A DNA stretch of 64,000 nucleotides from Sediminibacterium sp. KACHI17 (GTDB lineage Bacteria > Bacteroidota > Bacteroidia > Chitinophagales > Chitinophagaceae). The stretch lies in assembly GCF_040362915.1 (NCBI RefSeq), contig NZ_AP029612.1, positions 3,039,501-3,103,500 on the forward strand, given 5' to 3'. The first letter of the stretch is position 1; each line of letters begins with the position of its first letter. Made by a program: the position numbers and the translations under genes. The notes beneath the pieces are model-generated. The model ran no database searches and was not told where the DNA came from. It worked only from the letters and a program-made list of their open reading frames with translations. Positions 55,822 through 64,000 of this stretch are shown here, one piece after another.

Positions 55822-56331
55822 ATGAAAAAGATCTTCTTTTTACTATTTATATCTTTTGGATTACTCGCTAATGCTCAGATCAAAAAAGCAGACCTGCGTG
55901 CGAGCGGACTTACCTGTGCTATGTGTTCAAAGGCAGTATACAAGTCTTTATCTTCCATTGCCTTTGTTGAGAAAGTAAATGTTGATATTCAAAAATCAAC
56001 CTATGAGATTGTTTTTAAATCCGGAATGGGTGTTGATTTCGATGCGTTGAGTCGTGCAGTAGTGGATGCAGGATTTTCTGTTGCACAATTACAAGTTACT
56101 TCAGTATTCAATGGGGTCAAAGCCAAAAAGGGGGCTCAAATTGAATTAGATGGCAAAACCATTCAATTCATCAATGCCAATGATCAGTTATTGAATGGCG
56201 AAAAGACCTTTAGCATCGTTGATAAGAATTTCGTTTCTGCAAAAGAATTTAAAAAATACAGTGCCTCAGCAGGTAAAACCTATGAATCTGGTTTCGTAGA
56301 AGGGAAGCGTGTATACCATGCCATTTTGTAA
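55822..56331 (+). CDS. Secreted heavy-metal-associated (HMA) protein
   Basis: A 169-residue protein with a signal peptide (MKKIFFLLFISFGLLANAQ). An HMA domain covers about 20-95 with the metal site C32-C35 (LTCAMC). The C-terminal 70 residues (GAQIELDGKTIQFINANDQLLNGEKT) are a beta-rich extension without known motif. It probably carries a metal ion in the periplasm toward or from the pump system. The outer-membrane protein gene starts 27 bases after its stop. Confidence 0.82.
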   Translation: MKKIFFLLFISFGLLANAQIKKADLRASGLTCAMCSKAVYKSLSSIAFVEKVNVDIQKSTYEIVFKSGMGVDFDALSRAVVDAGFSVAQLQVTSVFNGVKAKKGAQIELDGKTIQFINANDQLLNGEKTFSIVDKNFVSAKEFKKYSASAGKTYESGFVEGKRVYHAIL

Positions 56332-56358
56332 TTGATTTCTACATCTTTAAATTCTTTT

Positions 56359-57171
56359 ATGAAGCAAATATTTATTGCTGCAGGGCTTTTATTATCTAGT
56401 TATTTACCTGCTCAGGAATTGTATGTATTTACTGAACCGGCCAGTAATATGCCGGCAAAATCGATCGGTGTTAAACAATCAGCAAAGTGGTTGAACAATC
56501 AAATGTCTGGCAGAACCGAGAGCAGACATACTTCCGAGATCATGTTTGGTGTCAACAAAAACCTGATGGTCCACGGGGCAGTCACATTCTCTGATATGTA
56601 CAGTAGTAATATGAGGGCGGAAAGCTATCGAGCCTATGCCAAGTATCGGTTCATCACTATTGATGGCATGTATAGTCATTTCAGAATGGCTGCTTTTGCG
56701 GAAGCATCTAAAAGCCGTAATAAGCCACACTATGATGAATTAAGTCTGGAAGGAGACCAAACTGGCGTACAGGCAGGTGTCATTGCTACTCAGCTCTTGC
56801 ATAAGTTAGCGATATCAACCACATTAAGTCTGACAGAATCTTTACAGGAAGGAAGAAGTGCTCCCGGTCCAAAGCCGGTTCCATACAGGGCTTTTAATTA
56901 TTCATTATCGGCGGGATACTTATTATTCCCTAAGAAGTATACCAGCTATGAACAGACCAATTTAAATCTCTATGTAGAATTGCTGGGTCAGCGTACCTAT
57001 GATAAGAAAAGATATTTCGTAGATCTCGCGCCTGCTGCACAGTTGATCTTTAACAGTCAGGCTAAGCTCAACCTGGGATATCGGTTTCAGTTAGGAAGTG
57101 ATATGATGCGTATGGCAGATAGAAGCTGGTTGGTCAGTTTTGAATGGCTTTTCCTGAATGCCTTTAAATAG
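56359..57171 (+). CDS. Outer-membrane beta-barrel-like protein, metal cluster
   Basis: A 270-residue protein with a signal peptide (MKQIFIAAGLLLSSYLPAQ). It is rich in amphipathic strands (EIMFGVNKNLMVHGAVTFSDMY, AYAKYRFITID, FNYSLSAGYLLF) and ends SWLVSFEWLFLNAFK, a typical barrel closing strand. The ATG at 56359 is used; the earlier in-frame start is TTG at 56332. I do not recognise a named family. Its place between HMA proteins and the pump suggests it belongs to the same metal system. Confidence 0.68.
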   Translation: MKQIFIAAGLLLSSYLPAQELYVFTEPASNMPAKSIGVKQSAKWLNNQMSGRTESRHTSEIMFGVNKNLMVHGAVTFSDMYSSNMRAESYRAYAKYRFITIDGMYSHFRMAAFAEASKSRNKPHYDELSLEGDQTGVQAGVIATQLLHKLAISTTLSLTESLQEGRSAPGPKPVPYRAFNYSLSAGYLLFPKKYTSYEQTNLNLYVELLGQRTYDKKRYFVDLAPAAQLIFNSQAKLNLGYRFQLGSDMMRMADRSWLVSFEWLFLNAFK

Positions 57172-57188
57172 TCGTCAAAATGTTTATA

Positions 57189-57238
57189 ATGGCTACCGGA
57201 TTTATGTAACTTTACAAGGTGCGTAAAACGGTAGCCAT
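57189..57238. promoter_or_regulatory. Spaced inverted repeat across the start of the 127-residue gene
   Basis: ATGGCTACCG (57189-57198) is an exact inverted copy of CGGTAGCCAT (57229-57238). The 30-base interior contains TAACTTTA (one mismatch to a -7 box) and the GTG start at 57219. It could be an operator pair or an mRNA hairpin hiding the start codon. Confidence 0.45.
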
Positions 57239-57602
57239 ATTATTTACTGCCATCTACCTCTTTGGTGCAACTGAAGCCAGTCAACTGCTGAAAATACCGG
57301 TACTGGTGCAACATTACTATGAACATAAGGCCGGAAATTCATCAGTAACACTGTATGCTTTTTTACAGATGCATTATCTGGGTAATGATAATGATGATAG
57401 TGATAATACCAGAGATCAGTCATTACCTTTCAAGACGATGGATGATTGTTGCTTTTTTGCTTCCAATACATTACCTCCACAAAAATTACAACTCATTCTT
57501 ATTGATGAGAATGATGTCATACAAAAGTTTGCATTATTGAATGATGCATCCAGATTTTTTCTCTCTCCCGAAGATATCTTTCAGCCCCCGCGGTCATGTT
57601 AA
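57219..57602 (+). CDS. Small secreted or membrane protein preceding the CzcA pump, unknown function
   Basis: A 127-residue protein starting at GTG 57219. An N-terminal hydrophobic segment (AILFTAIYLFGATEAS) is a signal peptide or anchor. The mature part holds HYYEH, an Asp-rich stretch GNDNDDSDN, LPFKTMDDCC and a final PPRSC, so metal binding is plausible. I recall similar short ORFs just before czcA-like genes in Bacteroidota. The function is unproven. The pump gene follows 120 bases later. Confidence 0.65.
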   Translation: MRKTVAILFTAIYLFGATEASQLLKIPVLVQHYYEHKAGNSSVTLYAFLQMHYLGNDNDDSDNTRDQSLPFKTMDDCCFFASNTLPPQKLQLILIDENDVIQKFALLNDASRFFLSPEDIFQPPRSC

Positions 57603-57722
57603 GTTTTTAATGTTCGATGTCTTTTGACAAAACAAAGGAAATAAATTGCTTTTTACCGATAGCGATCTCTATTCTATTGGGATAAGCGTATCTTAAATGA
57701 ATCAGAAGTTAAAATCAAGCGC

Positions 57723-60700
57723 ATGTTAAATGCCATAATTCATTTTTCCGTCAGGAATAAACTGATCGTTGGGTTGATGGTCTTTGCACTCATTATTGTG
57801 GGTGTGATAGAAACGACCAAACTTCCTATTGATGCAGTTCCGGATATTACAAATAATCAGGTGCTGGTAATTACTACTGCTCCCAGTTTAGGAGCACCAG
57901 ACGTGGAAAGGTTTATTACTGTACCTATTGAACAAGCTACTCGTAATATACCCGGCATATTAGAACAACGCAGTTTCTCAAGATTTGGTTTGAGTTTGGT
58001 CACCATCGTATTTAATGATGAAACAGATGTTTATTGGGCAAGAACCCAGGTCAGTGAAAAATTGACACAGGTTCGTCAACAGATCCCTGAAGGGATGGGT
58101 ACACCAGAATTGGGGCCTGTGAGTACAGGATTAGGGGAGGTGTTTCAGTACGTGGTCAGACCTAAACCAGGTTATGAAGAAAAGTTCTCACAAGCAGAAC
58201 TCAGAACTATTCAGGATTGGATCATTCGTAAACAGTTGCTGTCAACAGAAGGGGTTGCAGATGTCAGCAGTTTCGGTGGTCAATTAAAACAATACGAAGT
58301 AGCTGTGCGAACAGATAAACTCCGTAGCCTGGGCGTATCGATCAGTGATGTATACAATGCACTCCAAAGCAATAACCAGAATACCGGAGGAGCTTATATC
58401 GAAAAAGGCCCAACAGTATTATTTATTCGTACAGAAGGATTGACCAAAACTTTAGACGATATACAGCATATCGTTGTAAAAAGAGTTAATGGGATTCCCG
58501 TCTTGATAAGAGATGTGGCAGAAGTAAAATTCGGATCAGCTACACGTTATGGAGCTCTTGCCTATAACAATGAGGGTGAAGTAGCAGGTGCTGTTGTTAT
58601 GATGTTGAAAGGGGAGAATAGCAACAAGGTCATTAAAAATATTAAGGCGAAAATCAAACAAATAGAGCTGACACTTCCCGAAGGAGTGATCATTGATCCT
58701 TTTTTGGATCGAACCAAAATGGTTGATCATGCAATCGGAACTGTTGAGACCAACTTGTTGGAAGGAGCGCTGATCGTTGTATTTGTCTTGGTTTTGTTTC
58801 TTGGAAACTTTAGAGCGGGTTTTATTGTAGCTACCGTGATCCCTCTTTCTATGTTGTTCGCCATTATCATGATGAATGCTTTTGGCGTAAGTGGTAACCT
58901 GATGAGCTTGGGGGCACTCGATTTTGGACTACTTGTTGATGGTGCTGTGATTATCGTAGAAGCAGTGATGCACAAGATGTCTAAATTGAATGGTGTCACC
59001 ATGGGCACTAAATTGAGTAAAGAACAAATGGATCGGAGTGTAGAAGAATCCAGTGGTAAGATGATGAATGCGGCTGTCTTCGGACAGATCATTATCCTCA
59101 TAGTATATCTACCAATTCTTTCACTGGAAGGCATTGAAGGAAAAATGTTCAAGCCGATGGCTCAAACAGTTTCTTTTGCTATTATAGGTGCTTTTATTCT
59201 TTCGCTGACTTATGTACCTATGATGAGTGCTTTCTTTTTAAGTAGGAAGCAGGGACATAAAGAGAATATTTCAGATCGAATGATGCAACGACTGCAGCAA
59301 TGGTACAAACCGTTACTACAACGTTCCATGAAAGCTCCGGGTATTATCATTGGATCCGCCGTTGTGTTATTTGCTGCAGCAATTCTGATCTTATCCTCGT
59401 TAGGTGGAGAGTTCATACCTAAACTGGAGGAGGGTGATTTCGCTGTTGAAACAAGGGTACTTACGGGCTCTTCATTAACAACCACATTACAAGAAAGTCA
59501 AAAAGCAGTAAAGATTTTGCTGAAGGAGTTTCCTGAGGTAGAAAAAATTGTAACAAAAGTAGGAACAGGCGAAATACCTTCCGATCCGATGCCGATTGAA
59601 TCAGCAGATATGATCGTGGTATTAAAAGAGAAGAAAGAATGGACCAGTGCTAAGACATTTGATGAACTCGCAGAAAAAATGGGAGAACGTGTTTCGTCCG
59701 TTCCAGGTGTCACCACCGGTTTCCAATACCCGGTACAAATGCGATTTAATGAATTGATGACAGGCGCCAGACAAGATGTGGTTTGTAAGATATTCGGAGA
59801 TGATCTGGATAGCCTTGCGAAGCATGCATCTGTCATTGGGGAAGTCATTGGAACGGTCGAGGGAGCAAAAGACTTGTTCATTGAAACAGTAACTGGTATT
59901 CCTCAATTGATCATTTCCTACAATCGGGAAGCCATTGCACGATATGGAGCCAATATTGCAGATGTTAATCGAACAGTACAAGCGGCTTATGCAGGAAGTG
60001 TTGCCGGACAGGTCTTTGAGAACGACAGACGTTTCGATCTGGTCATTCGATTGGATGAAGCACAGCGTAATTATGCTGATCAAATCGGCGACTTGTTAGT
60101 GGGCTTGCCTGATGGAAAACAAGTGCCGCTCAATTTGCTTGCGGATGTTTCTATTCAAGAGGGGCCTTATCAGATTCAAAGAGAAGATGCACAAAGAAGA
60201 ATTACCATTGGTTTCAATGTAAGAGGACGTGATGTGCAGTCCATAGTTGAAGAGCTGCAAAATAAGGTCAAAGCACGTGTACAGTTACCTGCAGGTTATT
60301 ATGTTACATATGGCGGACAATTTGAAAACCTGCAAGAAGCTACAAAACGTTTGTCGATTGCAGTGCCTGCTGCTTTGTTATTGATTTTTGTGATGTTATT
60401 TTTTGCATTCAGAAAATTCAAGTATTGCTTATTGATCTTTTCAGCGATTCCATTATCAGCCATTGGAGGTGTATTTGCATTATGGATACGTGATATGCCG
60501 TTTAGTATTTCTGCAGGCATAGGATTTATTGCATTATTCGGAGTTGCTGTATTGAATGGCATCGTATTGATCACCGAAATGAACAGATTAAAAGATGAGA
60601 ATAATATGTCATCGATCAATGATGTCATTGCACTGGCTACTGAAACCAGATTGCGCCCTGTTTTGATGACTGCAGCAGTAGCATCACTCGGATTTTTACC

Positions 60701-62078
60701 AATGGCACTCAGTAATGGAGCAGGTGCTGAAGTACAAAGACCTCTGGCAACAGTAGTGATAGGAGGTTTGTTGTCTGCAACACTTCTTACACTTTTTGTA
60801 TTGCCTTCACTGTATCTTTTATTGGAAAAGAAAAAGCCTCAGATACCTATGAAACCACTACTTGTTCTAATGATATTGCTCTCAGGCTGGTCGGTACAGG
60901 CACAAAGTGTACAGACCATGAAGTTAGATCAGCTATTGACATTGGTGAAAGAGAAATCACCGGTATTGAAAGTAAGCCAGCTTCAGGAAAAATATTTTGC
61001 GGCACTAAAAGGATCGGCTAGGGATATCCCCAAAACACAATTCATTACAGAATTGGGCAACTATAATAGCTTCAATTTCGATTCACGCGTATCTGTTTTA
61101 CAGCCATTTTCTGCGGGTATGGTATACCGTAAGCAAGAGCTCGTTTTGAATAGCTATTTAAATGTTGCATCTGCAAATAGTATCATTCAGCAACAAGTGC
61201 TGGAAAAAATGGTCAGACAACTATACCTGGAGTTACAATACCTCATGGCCCGTAAAAAAATATTAGAACGAGCCGACAGTGTATATGGTAATTTTCAAAG
61301 AATAGCTCAGCTTCGCTTTGAAAAAGGAGAATCAAATCTGCTGGAGAAAACGACTTTAGATAATCAGGTAATGCATAACAGACAACTGTTGTACATGAAT
61401 GCGTCTGATACCAAAGCCATTCAACTAGAGCTATCTATTTTATTACAAGATGATATCAATATTGTGCCTTCAGATGAATTGGTTACAGTTCAACAATTAT
61501 ATGATACGGCTTTATTGAAGCAGCATCCTGAGATTTTGTATTTAAAAAGTCAGGAACAGCAATCAGCAGCGGAGACTGAACTTGCTAAAGCAAGACTAAA
61601 ACCTGAGTGGTTGGTAGGATACAATAATCAATCATTAATGGGATGGATGCAATACAAGAATAGATCGGAAAGATTCTTTACCGCAGGTGATCGTTTCTCA
61701 TCTGTGACTTTAGGTATTTCTGTTCCATTTTTTAATAGAGCTCAGAAGGCCAGAATTGAAGCAGCTAATGTACAGGAGCAGGTGAATCGGGCGAATACAG
61801 ATTTGACGGCTTTGCGTCTTAAAACACAATTAGAGCAAGCATTACAGCATAGAGATAAATTCAATACAACCTTAGGCTACTATAAAAATAGTGCTTTGCC
61901 TCAGTCAAATATACTCATCCAAACAGCTAACCTGAATTATAAGAATGGACAGATTGGATATATAGAGTGGGCTACATTGGTCAATCAGGCTTTAGGTATA
62001 CAAATGCAGTATGCTGATATACAAAGAGATCATCAGTTGAATGAAATTCAGCTGGATTATTTATTACAAAAGAATTGA
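57723..62078 (+). CDS. CzcA-family heavy-metal RND pump fused to a TolC-family outer-membrane factor
   Basis: A 1451-residue fusion. Residues 1 to about 1040 are an RND pump of the heavy-metal-efflux group. TM4 reads DFGLLVDGAVIIVE with D400, D406 and E413 at the positions of the CzcA acidic triad (D402, D408, E415), which favours divalent cations (Co, Zn, Cd, Ni) over Cu(I). From M1043 a signal-peptide-like helix (MKPLLVLMILLSGWSVQAQ) leads into a TolC-like outer-membrane-factor domain of about 390 residues (VLKVSQLQEKYFAAL, LAKARLKPEWLVGYN). The adaptor gene starts 11 bases after the stop. Such fusions occur in Bacteroidota. Confidence 0.9.
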   Translation: MLNAIIHFSVRNKLIVGLMVFALIIVGVIETTKLPIDAVPDITNNQVLVITTAPSLGAPDVERFITVPIEQATRNIPGILEQRSFSRFGLSLVTIVFNDETDVYWARTQVSEKLTQVRQQIPEGMGTPELGPVSTGLGEVFQYVVRPKPGYEEKFSQAELRTIQDWIIRKQLLSTEGVADVSSFGGQLKQYEVAVRTDKLRSLGVSISDVYNALQSNNQNTGGAYIEKGPTVLFIRTEGLTKTLDDIQHIVVKRVNGIPVLIRDVAEVKFGSATRYGALAYNNEGEVAGAVVMMLKGENSNKVIKNIKAKIKQIELTLPEGVIIDPFLDRTKMVDHAIGTVETNLLEGALIVVFVLVLFLGNFRAGFIVATVIPLSMLFAIIMMNAFGVSGNLMSLGALDFGLLVDGAVIIVEAVMHKMSKLNGVTMGTKLSKEQMDRSVEESSGKMMNAAVFGQIIILIVYLPILSLEGIEGKMFKPMAQTVSFAIIGAFILSLTYVPMMSAFFLSRKQGHKENISDRMMQRLQQWYKPLLQRSMKAPGIIIGSAVVLFAAAILILSSLGGEFIPKLEEGDFAVETRVLTGSSLTTTLQESQKAVKILLKEFPEVEKIVTKVGTGEIPSDPMPIESADMIVVLKEKKEWTSAKTFDELAEKMGERVSSVPGVTTGFQYPVQMRFNELMTGARQDVVCKIFGDDLDSLAKHASVIGEVIGTVEGAKDLFIETVTGIPQLIISYNREAIARYGANIADVNRTVQAAYAGSVAGQVFENDRRFDLVIRLDEAQRNYADQIGDLLVGLPDGKQVPLNLLADVSIQEGPYQIQREDAQRRITIGFNVRGRDVQSIVEELQNKVKARVQLPAGYYVTYGGQFENLQEATKRLSIAVPAALLLIFVMLFFAFRKFKYCLLIFSAIPLSAIGGVFALWIRDMPFSISAGIGFIALFGVAVLNGIVLITEMNRLKDENNMSSINDVIALATETRLRPVLMTAAVASLGFLPMALSNGAGAEVQRPLATVVIGGLLSATLLTLFVLPSLYLLLEKKKPQIPMKPLLVLMILLSGWSVQAQSVQTMKLDQLLTLVKEKSPVLKVSQLQEKYFAALKGSARDIPKTQFITELGNYNSFNFDSRVSVLQPFSAGMVYRKQELVLNSYLNVASANSIIQQQVLEKMVRQLYLELQYLMARKKILERADSVYGNFQRIAQLRFEKGESNLLEKTTLDNQVMHNRQLLYMNASDTKAIQLELSILLQDDINIVPSDELVTVQQLYDTALLKQHPEILYLKSQEQQSAAETELAKARLKPEWLVGYNNQSLMGWMQYKNRSERFFTAGDRFSSVTLGISVPFFNRAQKARIEAANVQEQVNRANTDLTALRLKTQLEQALQHRDKFNTTLGYYKNSALPQSNILIQTANLNYKNGQIGYIEWATLVNQALGIQMQYADIQRDHQLNEIQLDYLLQKN

Positions 62079-62089
62079 TAAGCGATTAT

Positions 62090-63229
62090 ATGAAAAAATA
62101 TATGCTAGGTATCGCAATGGTGGCATTACTATCATGCGGAACAAAAGAAAAGACAGCAACAGAGACTGCTAAAGAAGAAGAACAGGAAACATTGGTAGAG
62201 CTGAATGCTGAGCAATTAAAGAATGCAGGTATTTTAATCGGTAATCCTGCAGAGATCGATATGCACAGTACCATTAAAGTGAATGGCGTTGTGGATGTAC
62301 CTCCTCAAGGGATGGTTTCTATCAGTTTTCCTTTGGGAGGCTATTTAAAAAGCTCTCATCTACTTCCGGGTATGGGTGTAAAAAAGGGAGAAGTGATCGC
62401 TACACTCGAAGATCAGAGTTATGTACAGTTACAACAAGATTATTTGATGGCAAAAGCCAAGATGGAGTTTCTGAATGCAGACCTTATCCGTCAAAAAGAA
62501 TTGAGTGAGCAAGATGCAGCGAGTAAGAAAACCTACCAGCAAGCATCTTCAGATTATAAAACACAACAAGTATTGATCAGGGCATTGGAAGAAAAATTAA
62601 AGATCGTTGGTATTGATCCTGACAAATTAACGGTCAACAACATTACAAGAACGATCAGTTTACGATCACCTATTAATGGTTATGTAACGAAGGTGAATGT
62701 GAATATTGGAAAGTATGTAAACCCGGCAGATGTATTATTTGAATTGGTAGATCCTGATGATATTCATGCAGCGCTGACTGTTTTTGAGAAAGATATCATG
62801 CAGATCAGGAAGGGAATGCGGGCAAGCGTTTCACTTGCTGATAAACCCGGAAAAAAATATGAAGTGGATGTGATTTTAGTTACCAGAAATGTGGATGAAA
62901 ACAGGGGAGGTTTGGTGCATTGTCACTTTGAGAACGCCAATCACGAATTATTACCAGGGATGTTCTTAAACGGAAGCTTTGAATTGAATAATAAGAAAAC
63001 AATTGCTATTCCTGAATCTGCGCTGGTTCGTTACCAAAGTAAACCATATATTTTCATTGCAAAAGATTCTAGTCGATTTGAAATGGTTGAGGTGCAAATT
63101 GGCATCTCGGATCAACAAATGATCGAGTTAAAAGCGAAAGATAATATGGATTGGAAACAGCAAAAGATAGTACTCAAGAATGCTTATAGTTTATTGGGTA
63201 AGTTGAAGAATAAAATGGAAGATGATTAG
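62090..63229 (+). CDS. Efflux RND transporter periplasmic adaptor subunit (CzcB/CusB type), lipoprotein
   Basis: A 379-residue membrane-fusion protein. The ATG at 62090 gives a lipobox with C16 (VALLSCG). A barrel-sandwich hybrid domain (ISFPLGGYLKSSHLLPGMGVKKGEVIATL), a helical hairpin (about 110-180, QDYLMAKAKMEFLNADLIRQKEL) and a second half-barrel (SLRSPINGYVTKVNVNIGKYV) are visible. It joins the inner-membrane pump to the TolC-like part of the fusion. It converges with the next gene by a 4-base overlap of stops. Confidence 0.9.
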   Translation: MKKYMLGIAMVALLSCGTKEKTATETAKEEEQETLVELNAEQLKNAGILIGNPAEIDMHSTIKVNGVVDVPPQGMVSISFPLGGYLKSSHLLPGMGVKKGEVIATLEDQSYVQLQQDYLMAKAKMEFLNADLIRQKELSEQDAASKKTYQQASSDYKTQQVLIRALEEKLKIVGIDPDKLTVNNITRTISLRSPINGYVTKVNVNIGKYVNPADVLFELVDPDDIHAALTVFEKDIMQIRKGMRASVSLADKPGKKYEVDVILVTRNVDENRGGLVHCHFENANHELLPGMFLNGSFELNNKKTIAIPESALVRYQSKPYIFIAKDSSRFEMVEVQIGISDQQMIELKAKDNMDWKQQKIVLKNAYSLLGKLKNKMEDD

Positions 63230-63597
63230 TAGGGATTACTCAATAAATACTTCCAGGGAATGACAAATGGAAGAACCAATACCCAAATAATAAAAAATAC
63301 GGCCATACCCCCTGGGTATGGCTTATTATTTTGTATAGCGGGTAAACAAACAAATAAAAGCCAACATGATTTATAGATCAGTTGTAAAAATAAAACAGCA
63401 GAAAATGAAAGAGGATAAAACAGGCCGAATATTGAAAGCACTGCAATAGATAACCATAGTGCACCTGTCAATTGAATCGAAGGTGTCAATGGGTAAGCGC
63501 CGGAAAATATTGTTTTAGCCGCATAAGACGGGAAGAAAAGTGAGGATATGCCGATCCATCCTGCTACGATGATATTTGCCAGATAAATAAGTCTCAC
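63226..63597 (-). CDS. Four-TM membrane protein, unknown function
   Basis: A 123-residue protein with four hydrophobic helices (LANIIVAGWIGISSLF, LTGALWLSIAVLSIFGLFY, SAVLFLQLIYKSCWLLF, MAVFFIIWVLVLPFVIP) joined by short loops. The size and layout fit small DoxX-like or other four-helix membrane families, but no signature decides. It starts with GTG at 63597, and a Fur-box-like palindrome ends six bases upstream, so metal or oxidative-stress control is possible. Confidence 0.6.
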   Translation of the reverse strand: MRLIYLANIIVAGWIGISSLFFPSYAAKTIFSGAYPLTPSIQLTGALWLSIAVLSIFGLFYPLSFSAVLFLQLIYKSCWLLFVCLPAIQNNKPYPGGMAVFFIIWVLVLPFVIPWKYLLSNPY

Positions 63598-63602
63598 GTT
63601 AA

Positions 63603-63617
63603 TGATAACAATTATCA
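63603..63617. promoter_or_regulatory. Fur/PerR-like 7-1-7 box
   Basis: TGATAACAATTATCA differs at one base from the 7-1-7 consensus TGATAATnATTATCA of Fur-superfamily regulators. It lies just upstream of the minus-strand four-TM protein gene. Confidence 0.55.
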
Positions 63618-63643
63618 GTGCGACTGGTTGCGTCTGCGGGAAA

Positions 63644-64000
63644 TTAATTCAGTGGTGCTCTTTTTTTACTGATAGCGATCATAAGCAGGAATAATCCGTA
63701 AAATACCAGTCCAACACCTAAACAATTGATCAGCGTTTGCGGATATCCTAGTTTATTGACATCAATAAAAGGGTATGGGTAAGTATGTGTAATGGTTCCT
63801 CTGATCAATGTATAGGCAAAATATGCAGCCGGATACCAAAGCCAGGGTAATGAATCTTTCCACATCAATGCTTTTCGATCAGCAAAGAAAATCCAATACA
63901 GTAAAAAATAAAGGGGAATGATACTGTGTAGTAGTTCATCTGCTACTTTGCCCCATCCTGTAACCACCCATGTGTGTCTTAGTAATAAATTGTAAATGAT
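63644..64000 (-). CDS. Pr6Pr family membrane protein (5' end beyond window)
   Basis: An open frame to the window end on the minus strand, giving the C-terminal 118 residues. The visible part starts IIYNLLLRHTW and contains VADELLHSIIPLYFLLYWIFFAD and WLWYPAAYFAYTLIRGTI, then YPFIDVNKLGYPQTLINCLGVGLVF. These are typical of Pr6Pr (FAR-17a/AIG1-like) membrane proteins, which are about 200 residues. An internal GTG at 63967 is not the real start, because conserved coding sequence continues upstream. Function unproven. Confidence 0.8.
   Translation of the reverse strand: MIYNLLLRHTWVVTGWGKVADELLHSIIPLYFLLYWIFFADRKALMWKDSLPWLWYPAAYFAYTLIRGTITHTYPYPFIDVNKLGYPQTLINCLGVGLVFYGLFLLMIAISKKRAPLN

Noticed and set aside
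54782..57602. The metal cluster as a recently acquired island
   Set aside because: No integrase, transposase, tRNA or direct repeats at its borders, and base composition looks like its neighbours by eye.
59498..60083. Two long minus-strand frames opposite the CzcA gene
   Set aside because: Shadow frames of a well-conserved pump gene; no independent signals.

Overview
This window is a stretch of chromosome from a Bacteroidota bacterium, most likely of the Chitinophagaceae or a close relative. The main evidence is gene content: DUF5916 protein, head-GIN adhesin-like protein, DUF4382 lipoprotein, HYC_CC_PP protein, putative Bacteroidota porin, MG2/TonB-plug protein, CzcA-TolC fusion pump and Pr6Pr protein. 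Promoter-like sites also fit the Bacteroidota pattern (TTG, about 20 bases, then TAnnTTTG), and Shine-Dalgarno sequences are mostly weak. The sequence is AT-rich and densely coded. I see no tRNA, rRNA, CRISPR array, insertion sequence or prophage.

Layout. 1-2133: the 3' end of a DUF5916 outer-membrane protein. 2130-9038 (minus): a tightly coupled DNA-repair operon made of MBL-fold exonuclease, ATP-dependent DNA ligase, Lhr-type helicase and PdeM phosphoesterase. It ends with a histone-deacetylase-fold protein, and a 59-residue DUF2256 zinc-finger gene lies just upstream. 9075-11811 (minus): guaA and a receptor-type periplasmic binding protein. 11930-18104: GIN-domain lipoprotein, MFS transporter, secreted M14 peptidase, an OmpR-type two-component pair and rpsT. 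18353-25875: sucA-sucB, an RsmB-like methyltransferase, mnmA, a retropepsin-like protease and ssb. 26243-28600: a compact module of a small Cys/Pro-tailed protein, a multi-pass membrane protein, a NarL-type kinase and its regulator, with paired palindromes upstream. 28651-35853: Ldh-family oxidoreductase, lysC, a CarboxypepD_reg protein, bioA, and an ECF sigma factor overlapping a membrane-anchored barrel-like protein. 35997-44747: two YdeI/DUF1905 paralogues, queG, an MG2/TonB-plug protein, a small channel-like membrane protein, a secreted serine hydrolase and clpB. 44776-46006: a TetR regulator with two near-identical operators and a secreted protein. 46048-54725: NIPSNAP protein, M20 peptidase, DUF4382 lipoprotein, Tet-like MFS exporter, secreted RidA, cold-shock protein, purine nucleoside phosphorylase and a large putative porin. 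54782-63229: a metal-handling cluster. 63226-64000: two small membrane proteins, the second cut by the window end.

How the genes work together. The repair operon pairs end processing (nuclease, phosphoesterase), unwinding (helicase) and sealing (ligase), and it translationally couples a deacetylase-fold enzyme to them. The metal cluster joins secreted HMA-type and Cys-rich proteins, an outer-membrane protein, a pump fused to its TolC partner, and the lipoprotein adaptor. The pump's acidic TM4 signature resembles CzcA (divalent cations), while the small proteins look like thiol metal chaperones. The TetR locus and the NarL-type module each carry visible palindromes that predict their own regulation.

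The points most worth a second look are the deacetylase-fold gene in the repair operon, heptamer-periodic self-complementary repeats at two intergenic sites, the 22-bp-spaced CGTAG-TT-CTACG palindromes, the paired TetR operators, and the signal-peptide-like junction inside the CzcA-TolC fusion.
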